From JBELHR01 sp042091275 (GTDB lineage Bacteria; Bacteroidota; Bacteroidia; Flavobacteriales; Flavobacteriaceae), in assembly GCA_042091275.1 (NCBI GenBank), contig JBELHR010000011.1:1-63603 (forward strand): a DNA stretch of 63,603 nucleotides, read 5' to 3'. Under the pieces are notes generated by a model. That model saw only the letters and a list, made by a program, of their open reading frames with translations. It made no database searches and was not told the origin of the DNA. The stretch's first letter is position 1, and each line of letters opens with the position of its first letter. Position numbers and translations under genes: made by a program. Positions 1 through 6,592 of the stretch are shown here, piece by piece.

Positions 1-1
1 A

Positions 2-151
2 ACTGTGGCATTAACGTATAACTGTGTTCCCGAAGCCCCGCTTCCCAAGGGACTCCTTTTTCTAATCACACTTTCTTTTTTAGGTGTTTACTATTTTTTT
101 AAAAGAGATGAACTTTCCAAGTTTATAAGAATCTCAACTTTTAACCGTTAG
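2..151 (+). CDS. Array member 0, C-terminal part only (Pro-rich two-helix family)
   Basis: Reading frame 2 is open from the window edge to a TAG at 149-151 and gives 49 residues. They contain NCVPEAPLPKG, a hydrophobic stretch (LLFLITLSFLGVYYFF) and a basic tail beginning KRDELSK. This is the same ending (Cys, A/V-P-I/L-P, transmembrane helix with LSF, basic residues) seen in every complete member downstream, so the array starts outside the window. The N-terminal hydrophobic segment, proline run and helical domain are cut off. Function unknown; membership rests on the C-terminus only. Confidence 0.75.
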   Translation, partial: TVALTYNCVPEAPLPKGLLFLITLSFLGVYYFFKRDELSKFIRISTFNR

Positions 152-615
152 TCGTGTCTATTTTATTTGGACAAAACTAAGTGCAGAGATACAGCAGCCT
201 AATCAGTTTTTGATTTTATTTATTTGAAAAGGATAAGAATTAGTTTGTTCATTTCAAGAAGCTTACTCCTAAACATCTTTCTTCCGGCCGTCAAAACTTA
301 TTTGAACACCCTGTTTTCATTGAAAGTTATCACTTGCCTATTTCTTTAAGAATCATTTAACGAACACTTAGGTTTTAATTAGTTAAAAAACAAGGTTTTA
401 GTTAGTATTTTTGCATCCTCAATCAACCGACCTACATTAAAATTTGATCTTATGAATTTTATAAGTAGTGTTTTTGAATCGACATCTTTTATAGCTGCCG
501 AACAAAAGTTTGCAGAAATTTCTCTTCTAATGGTTTTTATCCATTATTGGATTGGCGCATTAATTCTCCAAAATCTTCAAAGCCGCATCCCTATTTGTAG
601 TTATAAAAATTTCCT
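152..615. other. Long spacer in the array, no clear gene
   Basis: The spacer between the first partial member and the conserved upstream box of the next one is unusually long. It contains a TATTTTTG box at 406-413 that fits the Bacteroidota -7 consensus TAnnTTTG, without a convincing -33 TTG at the expected distance. Part of it lies inside the doubtful 76-codon frame at 452-682. I see no RNA gene or terminator here. Confidence 0.4.
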
Positions 616-682
616 TAATATTGCATTTAACTTTTCTTTAACCCCTTACAATGCAAAAATTTTAGCTACACCCCAAGCATGA
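452..682 (+). CDS. Doubtful 76-codon frame before array member 1
   Basis: The frame begins MNFISSVF, which resembles the family N-terminus (MNFITPLLF), and its TGA overlaps the ATG of member 1 as ATGA. The rest has no proline run, no Cys pair and no [AV]PIP-transmembrane ending, although residues about 25-42 are hydrophobic. Positions 616-678 match the untranslated upstream block of other members, which argues that this stretch is regulatory. It is either a decayed copy, a leader peptide, or not translated. Confidence 0.2.
   Translation: MNFISSVFESTSFIAAEQKFAEISLLMVFIHYWIGALILQNLQSRIPICSYKNFLNIAFNFSLTPYNAKILATPQA
616..678 (+). promoter_or_regulatory. Conserved upstream block of array member 1
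   Basis: TAATATTG (616-623), then CATTTAAC, ACCCCTTAC (641-649) and ACCCCAAGC directly before ATG 679. The same order occurs before members 3 and 4. TAATATTG differs from the TAnnTTTG -7 consensus at one base, so this is probably a promoter with a short leader; transcription start not known. Confidence 0.45.
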
Positions 683-1200
683 GTTTTTTTACCTCCTTCC
701 TTTTTGTTTTTTACTTGCAAGTAATGCCACCACCTCCACCAACGATGAATGGAGGAAATGATTATTGGTCAGGTACAACAAACGATGACGATTGTTTTTT
801 TTGTAGTGACGATAAGGATTGGAATAGGGGTGACCTTCGAGACGCAATAAACAATGGCTTTATCCTTCCAGGAGGGGGTTTCTTCCGATTTGAGTATTGG
901 GGATATGAAGGGGTTAAAAACGGAATTCGCACAGGATATTATACTAATTTGAGACAAGGTGAATGGAGAGAGCTAATCCAACAAGGCTCTGCAAGAAACG
1001 ATAAAGCAGATGCATGCTCTTTGGCTATAAATTTTGGAGGGTCTAGAGGCCAACGAGCTGCGGAAAGAGAATCTTGTGCAGAAGTGCCTATCCCGAAATG
1101 GCTATTGTTAATTAGCGTACTTTCTTTTCTTGCTATTTCATATTTCCATAATCGAAAAGATTCAAAGAAACGTTTGCCTTTTAAAGGTAAAATAGAATAG
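679..1200 (+). CDS. Array member 1: small Pro-rich, C-terminally anchored envelope protein
   Basis: 173 residues. Residues 1-14 are hydrophobic (MSFFTSFLFVFYLQ) and serve as a short signal segment without basic residues. A proline run and a polar linker follow, then a predicted helical domain from about 50 to 135 with a GYEGV motif, EWRELI and a Cys in ADACSLA. A second Cys precedes VPIP, and a transmembrane helix (about 140-158) and a Lys/Arg-rich tail close the protein. No known domain is recognised. The ending resembles PEP-CTERM-like sorting signals, from which I infer envelope localisation with the domain outside the cytoplasm. It belongs to the N-terminal subgroup M[NS][FL][IF][ST] shared with members 2, 3 and 4. 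Member 2 follows after 6 nt, so the two may be co-transcribed. Confidence 0.75.
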   Translation: MSFFTSFLFVFYLQVMPPPPPTMNGGNDYWSGTTNDDDCFFCSDDKDWNRGDLRDAINNGFILPGGGFFRFEYWGYEGVKNGIRTGYYTNLRQGEWRELIQQGSARNDKADACSLAINFGGSRGQRAAERESCAEVPIPKWLLLISVLSFLAISYFHNRKDSKKRLPFKGKIE

Positions 1201-1206
1201 TAAAAA

Positions 1207-1707
1207 TTGAATTTAATTTCCCCAATCCTCTTTATTTTCTGCCTTCAGGTAATGCCTCCACCTCCAAGTATTAGCGGAGGCGAGGATTATTGGTCTGGAA
1301 ACACTAATCAAAACTCTGACGGAAATTCAGTCGATCTAGATTGGAGAATTTGGGAGATTAGAAGAGCGCTAGGTGGAGAGGAGCGCTTTATTTCCAGAGT
1401 AGGAGGATATCGAAGCATCTATGAGGTCGTAAATGCACTCGAACAAGGCTGGATGACAAATTTGACCTTTGCCGAATGGAGGTTTGTTATCGACAACTCA
1501 TCAGGAGACCCTAATTTAAAGCGAAGAGCATGTAAGGAGGCCAGAGAGGCAGGAGTTATAAATCGGTTTGTGCTGAATAGGATATGTCCGCCTCCAGACG
1601 CACCTATTCCAGGTCAAATTAGGTTTGTTTTAGGCCTTTCTTTTTTAGTTATTTTATTCCTCCGGAATGCCGAGAGACCTTCACAATCAAAACATCTTCA
1701 AGAGTAA
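1207..1707 (+). CDS. Array member 2: same family, TTG start
   Basis: 166 residues. There is no in-frame ATG that keeps the signal segment. The TTG at 1207 gives MNLISPILFIFCLQVMPPPP, which aligns residue for residue with member 3, so TTG is the best start. The start is 6 nt after the stop of member 1 and lacks the conserved upstream block, so it probably depends on member 1 transcription. Its domain has IYEVVNALEQG, AEWRFVI and a Cys in RRACKEA; a second Cys lies before PPPDAPIP, then LGLSFLVILFL and an Arg-containing tail. Function unknown; the family assignment is firm from architecture. Confidence 0.7.
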   Translation: MNLISPILFIFCLQVMPPPPSISGGEDYWSGNTNQNSDGNSVDLDWRIWEIRRALGGEERFISRVGGYRSIYEVVNALEQGWMTNLTFAEWRFVIDNSSGDPNLKRRACKEAREAGVINRFVLNRICPPPDAPIPGQIRFVLGLSFLVILFLRNAERPSQSKHLQE

Positions 1708-1819
1708 ATTTAAAGGACTCATTGTTTTTGTCACTTTTTGATGTGCTCAAGGTAATGTCGCCAAAAAAGTTTTGCAACATATAAAAACAGACCTAGACAC
1801 CGAAGTGTTAAAAATTTAC
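1708..1819 (+). pseudogene. Relic of an array member 5' end
   Basis: Positions about 1711-1772 resemble the first 60 nt of member 2: AATTTAA near the start, a T-rich hydrophobic-coding stretch interrupted by TGA, then CTCAAGGTAATGTCGCCA against CTTCAGGTAATGCCTCCA. No open frame or start codon survives. I read it as a decayed copy; a chance match cannot be excluded without a proper alignment. Confidence 0.4.
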
Positions 1820-1880
1820 TAATATTGTACTTAACTGTTTTTATTCTTAACCCCTAATAGCCCATTGCTATACCCCGAGC
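1820..1880 (+). promoter_or_regulatory. Conserved upstream block of array member 3
   Basis: TAATATTG (1820-1827), TACTTAAC, AACCCCTAATAG (1849-1860) and ACCCCGAGC directly before ATG 1881. It is nearly collinear with the blocks before members 1 and 4. Probable promoter plus leader. Confidence 0.45.
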
Positions 1881-2390
1881 ATGAATTTTATTACCCCACT
1901 CCTTTTTGTCTTTTACCTGCAAGTCGTGCCGCCGCCGCCAACTATGTATGGGGGAGAAGATTTTCAAGCAGGGTATACTGTATTTGATACTGACCTAAAC
2001 AGAAGGAACTTTGCTGAATCAACAAATTTTTTTGGGTTTATCCTTGACTTTTTAACTAATAATTGGAGCTCTGGCGAGTTATTACAGGCGTTGATTGGAT
2101 CAGCTCCGTTGCCAGGAGGTTGGGTAGGTTATGAAAATATATTTGGAGCAATTCAAAACGATTTTTTGAATAGACTAACAAACGCAGACTGGAATACTTT
2201 GATCGATTTCGCTGCGGGCAATGGAAAGGACGTCAACGCAGCATGCAACTTAGCTACAGATAAAGGATCATCTGTCGGGTCAACTAATCCAAACTGTATT
2301 GAAACAGTTCCTATCCCCAAAGAACTTTTATTCTCGATAATATTTTCTTTTTTAACCATTTACTACTTCCAAAGTCTAGCTAAATTTTAG
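1881..2390 (+). CDS. Array member 3: Pro-rich, C-terminally anchored envelope protein
   Basis: 169 residues starting MNFITPLLFVFYLQVVPPPP. The linker is aromatic and Asn-rich. The domain carries LLQALIGSAPLPGGW, VGYENIFGAIQ, ADWNTLIDFAA and Cys in NAACNLAT; the second Cys is in NCIETVPIP, followed by a transmembrane helix (LLFSIIFSFLTIYYF) and a short basic end. The domain is clearly closer to member 5 than to its neighbours (PLPGGW, GAIQ, GNGKDV, AACNLAT shared), although member 5 has a different N-terminus. That is a mosaic relation suggestive of duplication or recombination. Function unknown. Confidence 0.75.
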   Translation: MNFITPLLFVFYLQVVPPPPTMYGGEDFQAGYTVFDTDLNRRNFAESTNFFGFILDFLTNNWSSGELLQALIGSAPLPGGWVGYENIFGAIQNDFLNRLTNADWNTLIDFAAGNGKDVNAACNLATDKGSSVGSTNPNCIETVPIPKELLFSIIFSFLTIYYFQSLAKF

Positions 2391-2471
2391 CTGTGAATGT
2401 GTTTTATGGAGAAGAGAACACAATTAATTGATAACTAACTCCAAACTTTGTTTTTTGTAATAAATTAGAAG

Positions 2472-2529
2472 TATCATTGCAAACCATTGAAATCACCCCT
2501 AACCATTAAAGCATAGCTGAACCCCGAGC
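2472..2529 (+). promoter_or_regulatory. Conserved upstream block of array member 4
   Basis: TATCATTG (2472-2479), CACCCCTAACC (2494-2504) and ACCCCGAGC before ATG 2530. Same layout as before members 1 and 3. Confidence 0.45.
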
Positions 2530-3087
2530 ATGAGTTTTATAACCTCACTTTTTTTTGTTTTTTTCTTACAAATAATGCCTCCGCCACCAACGATGCAGGG
2601 AGGAGCCTCTCTGTGGTCGGGGAACACTAGAAATAGTAATGGAGATATAATTGTAGAGAATTGGAATCGCAGAAACTTAAATAAGGCGCTTAATGGTCTG
2701 GATGGTGACGATTATTTTGTTGGTGGCACAAGAGTTCCTGGTGTAACGATAGGATATAATGGTGTGGTAAATATTTTGAATGCAATTGAATGGGGTTTGT
2801 TGACCGATTTAAGGGCAAACGAGTGGAGAACAGTCATAAACCGAGCCGAGGACGTTAGCAATGAATTAGAATTGAGAGCGTGCAGTCTAGCAAGAGGAAT
2901 AATTGGAGGGGAATCAGGAAATCAAGGAGCAGACGATGCTGGTTGTCCAGATGAGGTTCCAATTCCATCAGAACTTTTATTTTTAAGCTTACTCTCCTTG
3001 CTGATTATTTGCTTCTTCTACAGTCGAGAAGACTACATCAGTTTCGCACAAATAAAACAACTTTCAATTACTATACCGATTCTTTGA
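2530..3087 (+). CDS. Array member 4: Pro-rich, C-terminally anchored envelope protein
   Basis: 185 residues, one of the longest members. The N-terminus MSFITSLFFVFFLQIMPPPP is followed by a Ser/Asn linker, LNKALNGL, an extra Gly-rich insertion, IGYNGVVNILNAIEWG, NEWRTVI and Cys in RACSLARG; then CPDEVPIP, a helix containing LSLLSLLIICFF, and a tail longer than in sister proteins. Two T tracts (8 and 7 nt) lie in the signal-segment codons (about 2550-2566) and could slip, which would switch the frame; this is an inference. Function unknown. Confidence 0.75.
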   Translation: MSFITSLFFVFFLQIMPPPPTMQGGASLWSGNTRNSNGDIIVENWNRRNLNKALNGLDGDDYFVGGTRVPGVTIGYNGVVNILNAIEWGLLTDLRANEWRTVINRAEDVSNELELRACSLARGIIGGESGNQGADDAGCPDEVPIPSELLFLSLLSLLIICFFYSREDYISFAQIKQLSITIPIL

Positions 3088-3124
3088 GTAAAGATTATAA
3101 TTTACTTGTTATCAACATATAAGC

Positions 3125-3144
3125 TATATTAAGGTCACCCTAAA
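3125..3144 (+). promoter_or_regulatory. Promoter-like block of array member 5
   Basis: TATATTAA (3125-3132) followed by CACCCTAAAATG. The pair TAnnTTw and CCCTAAA is repeated before members 6 to 9 at nearly fixed spacing, so it is probably a -7 box plus transcription start or initiation context. Confidence 0.45.
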
Positions 3145-3153
3145 ATGACTAAA

Positions 3154-3687
3154 ATGAAACTTATTTGTATGAGTTTTATAGTTCTTGCCTTACAACTATT
3201 CCCGCCTCCGCCGCCATCAGGGAACAGGGATATTCATGCCGGATATAGTAATAATAATGACGATATAGGAAATACCTCGACCTTTGTTAATTACGGAAAT
3301 CCATTCTTTAATTTTTTTGGAAACCTTTTTAACAATGGTTGGAATCAAACGGCTTTAGTCAATGCGCTTAATGGAACTCAAGCACTTCCGGGAGGTTGGA
3401 TTGGCTACGAATCTATTTTTGGAGCAATCCAAGACAACTTTTTGATTGCTATTACCCAAGGAGAGTGGAATGCATTTATAAATTGGGCAGCCGATAACGG
3501 TAAAGATGTATCTGCCGCATGCAATTTAGCCACCAGTAAAGGTTCCTCCACAGGAACTACAAATGCAAATTGTATTGAAGCGCCAATTCCTGAAACCCTA
3601 AATACAATCCTAGTCTTATCCTTTTTTATGTTTTATATAGGTACTCTTTTAAAAAAACTTATCGCCTTGGTCTTTAGATTTTTATAA
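3154..3687 (+). CDS. Array member 5: Pro-rich, C-terminally anchored envelope protein
   Basis: About 177 residues from ATG 3154. An in-frame ATG at 3145 also exists, but alignment of the upstream DNA with member 6 puts that gene's only ATG at the position of 3154. The start MKLICMSFIVLALQ is a more normal signal segment with a Lys, then LFPPPPPSG and an Asn/Asp-rich linker. The domain is very similar to member 3: VNALNGTQALPGGW, IGYESIFGAIQ, GEWNAFINWAA, AACNLAT. The end is CIEAPIP, a helix with LSFFMFYIG and KKL. Function unknown. Confidence 0.75.
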   Translation: MKLICMSFIVLALQLFPPPPPSGNRDIHAGYSNNNDDIGNTSTFVNYGNPFFNFFGNLFNNGWNQTALVNALNGTQALPGGWIGYESIFGAIQDNFLIAITQGEWNAFINWAADNGKDVSAACNLATSKGSSTGTTNANCIEAPIPETLNTILVLSFFMFYIGTLLKKLIALVFRFL

Positions 3688-3714
3688 ATAATTCAAAGTA
3701 AAAGAATAAAAACC

Positions 3715-3740
3715 TATCTTAACACCAACCCCTAAATAGA
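3715..3740 (+). promoter_or_regulatory. Promoter-like block of array member 6
   Basis: TATCTTAA (3715-3722) then ACCCCTAAATAG before ATG 3746. It aligns with the block of member 5, with the upstream ATG changed to ATA. Confidence 0.4.
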
Positions 3741-3745
3741 CCAAA

Positions 3746-4300
3746 ATGAAACTTATACTGATAAGTTTTCTTCTGTTTCTTTTGCCTCAGCAAAGCCCTT
3801 CACCTCCATATCCACCGCCACATGGATCGGACCTTTACAGCGTAACCGTTCCGTTTAGACCAGGTGGAGTTTTGCCTAATAACCCACAAGACAAACTTTT
3901 TTCAAGAGGAAGATTTCGAAATGCTTTTTTAGGAAATAGACAGTTAAGAGGACACCTAGGTTATGATGCTGTCCTTTTAGGCTTAGAGAGCAGGTGGATT
4001 TTACCCACGCGAAATGGAGAATGGAAAGATATAATTGAGTATACAATTAGTGCATTTCCTGGGGACTCAACGAAACTAAGTCGTATTTGTAGTTATGCCT
4101 TTGACCCATCACGAGGTGTTGTTTTTAACGATACAGACAACCTATGCGCAAGTGTTCCAGTAGGGAAAAACACCGCTATTGTCCTCATTATTAGTTTGAC
4201 TATTCTATGTTTTTATCATAGAGGTCGCTCAGAGGCTGTTGAAATAAAAAGCCTAGGGGCCACCCTGAAGAAAGATTGTTCAAAAAAGAGAATCTCTTAA
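3746..4300 (+). CDS. Array member 6: divergent Pro-rich, C-terminally anchored protein
   Basis: 184 residues. It starts MKLILISFLLFLLPQQ, then a looser proline region (SPSPPYPPPHG). The domain keeps LGYDAVLLGLE, GEWKDIIEY and two Cys (RICSYA; NLCASVPVG) but is otherwise the most divergent copy. The sorting motif is degenerate (VPVGKN in place of VPIPK), and the helix AIVLIISLTILCFY is followed by RGRSEAVEIKS. If the PIP motif is needed for processing, this copy may behave differently. Function unknown. Confidence 0.65.
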   Translation: MKLILISFLLFLLPQQSPSPPYPPPHGSDLYSVTVPFRPGGVLPNNPQDKLFSRGRFRNAFLGNRQLRGHLGYDAVLLGLESRWILPTRNGEWKDIIEYTISAFPGDSTKLSRICSYAFDPSRGVVFNDTDNLCASVPVGKNTAIVLIISLTILCFYHRGRSEAVEIKSLGATLKKDCSKKRIS

Positions 4301-4313
4301 AGAACATTTTTCA

Positions 4314-4334
4314 TATATTACCAGTCCCCTAAAG
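4314..4334 (+). promoter_or_regulatory. Promoter-like block of array member 7
   Basis: TATATTA (4314-4320) then AGTCCCCTAAAG (4323-4334). Same arrangement as members 5, 6, 8 and 9. Confidence 0.4.
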
Positions 4335-4343
4335 TGCTTGAAT

Positions 4344-4853
4344 ATGACCCCTAAGATTATTCTTTTATTGTTGGCTATGCTCCAACATTTTCCGCCGCCT
4401 CCGCCCCCACCCAGCGGTTTTGATTTGCAAAGTTTTATTATTTCGGATTCTTCCGGGAATAACACGGATTATGGAGATAGAAGAAATGGTCGATTCCGTT
4501 CAATGGTTTTCGGTGATCTAACTTTGGGAGATGATTTGAGTGGGTTTTGCGATGTTTGGGAAAATATAGGTGGCAGAATTACAGATTTAAACCGAAACAA
4601 TTGGAGACAAGTCATACGTTATGTTAGGGACTTAGGCCCTCAAAACTGCGTTTCTGGAGAGGTAACATTGGGAATGGCGTGCGATAGGGCAAGAGACGAA
4701 GGAGGACAGAATTACAATAGCGGTACTTGGTGCGGGGGCTCCTATGATCTTCCAATACGCACTGAGCTTATTTTGTTTTTGATTTTGAGTATTGTATTAA
4801 TTTGTTTTTCAAATTATCCTATTTCAAGAAAAGAACCAATTCAATTATCTTAA
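4344..4853 (+). CDS. Array member 7: Pro-rich, C-terminally anchored protein (MTPK subgroup)
   Basis: 169 residues from ATG 4344 (MTPKIILLLLAMLQHF); an in-frame TTG at 4338 would add two residues. A run of seven prolines and SGFDLQSF follow. The domain has FRSMVFGD, LSGFCDVWENIGGRI, NNWRQVIRYVRDLG and several Cys (FCDVW, QNCVSG, ACDRAR, WCGG), more than other subgroups. The ending is YDLPIRTE, a helix with LFLILSIVLICF and SRK. Member 8 is about 75% identical across the whole length, so this is a recent duplication. Function unknown. Confidence 0.75.
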   Translation: MTPKIILLLLAMLQHFPPPPPPPSGFDLQSFIISDSSGNNTDYGDRRNGRFRSMVFGDLTLGDDLSGFCDVWENIGGRITDLNRNNWRQVIRYVRDLGPQNCVSGEVTLGMACDRARDEGGQNYNSGTWCGGSYDLPIRTELILFLILSIVLICFSNYPISRKEPIQLS

Positions 4854-4888
4854 AGCTTTGTTTGACAGTTTTTTGTAAGAAAAAAACC

Positions 4889-4908
4889 TACATTTGCACT
4901 CCCTTAAA
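4889..4908 (+). promoter_or_regulatory. Promoter of array member 8
   Basis: TACATTTG (4889-4896) is an exact Bacteroidota -7 box, followed by CACTCCCTTAAA and ATG 4909. Transcription would begin near 4902-4904, giving an almost leaderless mRNA. No TTG at exactly 19-21 nt upstream was found. Confidence 0.5.
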
Positions 4909-5421
4909 ATGTTGATGATGATGACCCCTAAGATTATTCTTTTATGGTTGGCTTTGCTCCAACATTTCCCGCCTCCTCCACCCCCTCCTAGTGGTTTTGA
5001 TTTACAAAGTTTTATTGTCACGGATTCTTTCGGAGACGATGCGGATTATGGTGACAGAAATCGTTTATTTCGAAGAATGGTTTTTGGCGAGCAAACTCTC
5101 GGAAATGATTTAAGCGGTTTTTGTGATGTATGGGATAATATCGGAGGCAGAATTACAAGTTTAAACAGGAGTAATTGGAAAAATATTATTCGTTATGTTC
5201 GAGATTTAGGTCCTCAAAACTGTGCTTCGGGAGACGTAAATCTAGGTATTGCTTGTGATAGAGCAAGAGACGAAGGCGGGCAGGTTTACAATAATCCTAG
5301 GTGGTGTCGTGACTCCTATGACCTCCCAATTAGAGTTGAACTAAGTTTAATTCTGATGATAAGCTATGTATTTATCCATTTTAAACGATATTCTATATCT
5401 CACAAAGGCTTAAGTATTTAG
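4909..5421 (+). CDS. Array member 8: Pro-rich, C-terminally anchored protein (MTPK subgroup)
   Basis: 170 residues from ATG 4909, chosen because it abuts CCCTTAAA as in member 9; ATGs at 4915, 4918 and 4921 are also in frame, and the last gives exactly the MTPKII start of member 7. Signal segment, LQHF, seven prolines, SGFDLQSF, then LSGFCDVWDNIGGRI, SNWKNIIRYVRDLG, QNCASG, ACDRARDEGG and WCRDSYDLPIRVE, a hydrophobic helix and a basic tail. Near twin of member 7. The extra Cys pair conserved in both suggests a second disulfide in this subgroup (inference). Confidence 0.75.
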   Translation: MLMMMTPKIILLWLALLQHFPPPPPPPSGFDLQSFIVTDSFGDDADYGDRNRLFRRMVFGEQTLGNDLSGFCDVWDNIGGRITSLNRSNWKNIIRYVRDLGPQNCASGDVNLGIACDRARDEGGQVYNNPRWCRDSYDLPIRVELSLILMISYVFIHFKRYSISHKGLSI

Positions 5422-5468
5422 TATAAAGGCCTAAGAAATTGCTTTTCAGAGTTTTATGAAAAAACCAC

Positions 5469-5487
5469 TATCTTTAGAGTCCCTAAA
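5469..5487 (+). promoter_or_regulatory. Promoter-like block of array member 9
   Basis: TATCTTTA (5469-5476; one mismatch to TAnnTTTG), then GAGTCCCTAAA directly against ATG 5488. Spacing from the box to the start is the same as in member 8 within one or two bases. Confidence 0.45.
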
Positions 5488-5979
5488 ATGTTAATGATGT
5501 CCGCCAGCCTCATAGCTTTAATGCTGTTTTTAGTTCAGCATTTCCCGCCACCTCCGCCACCTCTTCAAGTTTTTGAGCGTCAAAGCGCTTATGTTCAACA
5601 AAATTTTGATGGATCGAACGCAAATAACCAATTTGTCAATAATCAAACTTTTCGTCGAGCTGTGCGAAATAATCCTCCGGGCTCCTCTTTTAACGGCTAT
5701 AACGGCTTTGCTTCAATTTGGGCAGCAGTTCAAGACGGAAGAATTGATCAATTAAGAAGAGCGAATTGGAGAGTATTGATAGATTTTACAAGGAGCACGG
5801 GTGACGATGCGAATAGAACACTAGTCTGTGAGGCAGCAAAAGCAGAGGGCCAAGAATTTAATGGAGCACGTTGCAGAGACTTTTATCTGCCTTTAACACA
5901 AAATCTTTTTTACCTGCTAGTTTTAAGTTTCGTATCTATATTTTTAAAAAGGGTTTCTCAGAGTAAAAAACATTCTTAA
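5488..5979 (+). CDS. Array member 9: Pro-rich, C-terminally anchored protein (QSAY subgroup)
   Basis: 163 residues. MLMMSASLIALMLFLVQHF precedes a six-proline run, then FERQSAYVQQNFDG. The domain has FRRAVRNNPPGSSFNGYNGF, SIWAAVQDGRI, ANWRVLIDFTRS, LVCEAAKAEGQ and RCRDFYLPLT; the helix YLLVLSFVSIFL and Lys/Arg-rich end follow. Two Cys as in the general family. It is a close sister of member 10. Function unknown. Confidence 0.75.
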   Translation: MLMMSASLIALMLFLVQHFPPPPPPLQVFERQSAYVQQNFDGSNANNQFVNNQTFRRAVRNNPPGSSFNGYNGFASIWAAVQDGRIDQLRRANWRVLIDFTRSTGDDANRTLVCEAAKAEGQEFNGARCRDFYLPLTQNLFYLLVLSFVSIFLKRVSQSKKHS

Positions 5980-6049
5980 ATTAAAGCTCTTCTAAAGAAA
6001 TTTCACTAACTTAAGAAGTTCACCACTAGACCTATTCAAAAGTCTGTCT

Positions 6050-6592
6050 ATGTCTGGTGTCCTTATTACTTTAGTAGTTTTTTTACTACAATTTTTTCCT
6101 TTTCCACCACCTCCTCCAAGCGGGTTTGAAACTCAGAGTGCATATGTGCAGGAGAACTTTGACGGTTCGGAGGGAAATAATGAATTTGTTAGCAATACTG
6201 ATTTTAGTAACGCGGTTCAAAACAACCCACCAGGATCTTCTTTTAATGGTTATAACGGCTTTGCCTCTATATGGGATGCCGTTCAAGACGGAAGGATTGA
6301 TAATTTAACCCGAAATAATTGGAAAGCCTTAATAGACTATACCAGAAGCACGAATGATGATATAACAAGGACATTGGTTTGTGAAGCAGCAAAAGCAGAT
6401 GGAAGAGAATTCAATGGAAGGCGTTGTCGGGATTTTTATCTATCCTTGCCGAAGAGCCTATCATTTGCGCTTGTTCTTGGTTTTCTCATTATTTTCATTT
6501 GTCCTAAAAATAGAAGTTTTTTGTTTGAAATTCCGAGCTTGTATAGTTTTCCACCCTCCTCCCGTTCCCCCATTAAACGGAGACTTAAGTAG
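6050..6592 (+). CDS. Array member 10: Pro-rich, C-terminally anchored protein with extended tail
   Basis: 180 residues. MSGVLITLVVFLLQFFPFPPPPPSG is followed by a domain nearly identical in layout to member 9 (PPGSSFNGYNGF, SIWDAVQDGRI, NNWKALIDYTRS, LVCEAAKADGR, RCRDFY). The sorting motif is LSLPKS with Ser replacing the first Pro. After the helix (FALVLGFLIIFI) the protein runs on for about 30 residues through DNA that encodes, in another frame, the start and proline run of the next mini-member. The normal stop may therefore have been lost. The CCCTAAA box is not recognisable upstream. Function unknown. Confidence 0.7.
   Translation: MSGVLITLVVFLLQFFPFPPPPPSGFETQSAYVQENFDGSEGNNEFVSNTDFSNAVQNNPPGSSFNGYNGFASIWDAVQDGRIDNLTRNNWKALIDYTRSTNDDITRTLVCEAAKADGREFNGRRCRDFYLSLPKSLSFALVLGFLIIFICPKNRSFLFEIPSLYSFPPSSRSPIKRRLK

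Noticed and set aside
4280..4465. Minus-strand frame with a Gly run (GGGGGGG) opposite member 7
   Set aside because: It is the complement of the proline codons of member 7 and lacks any supporting start or homology.
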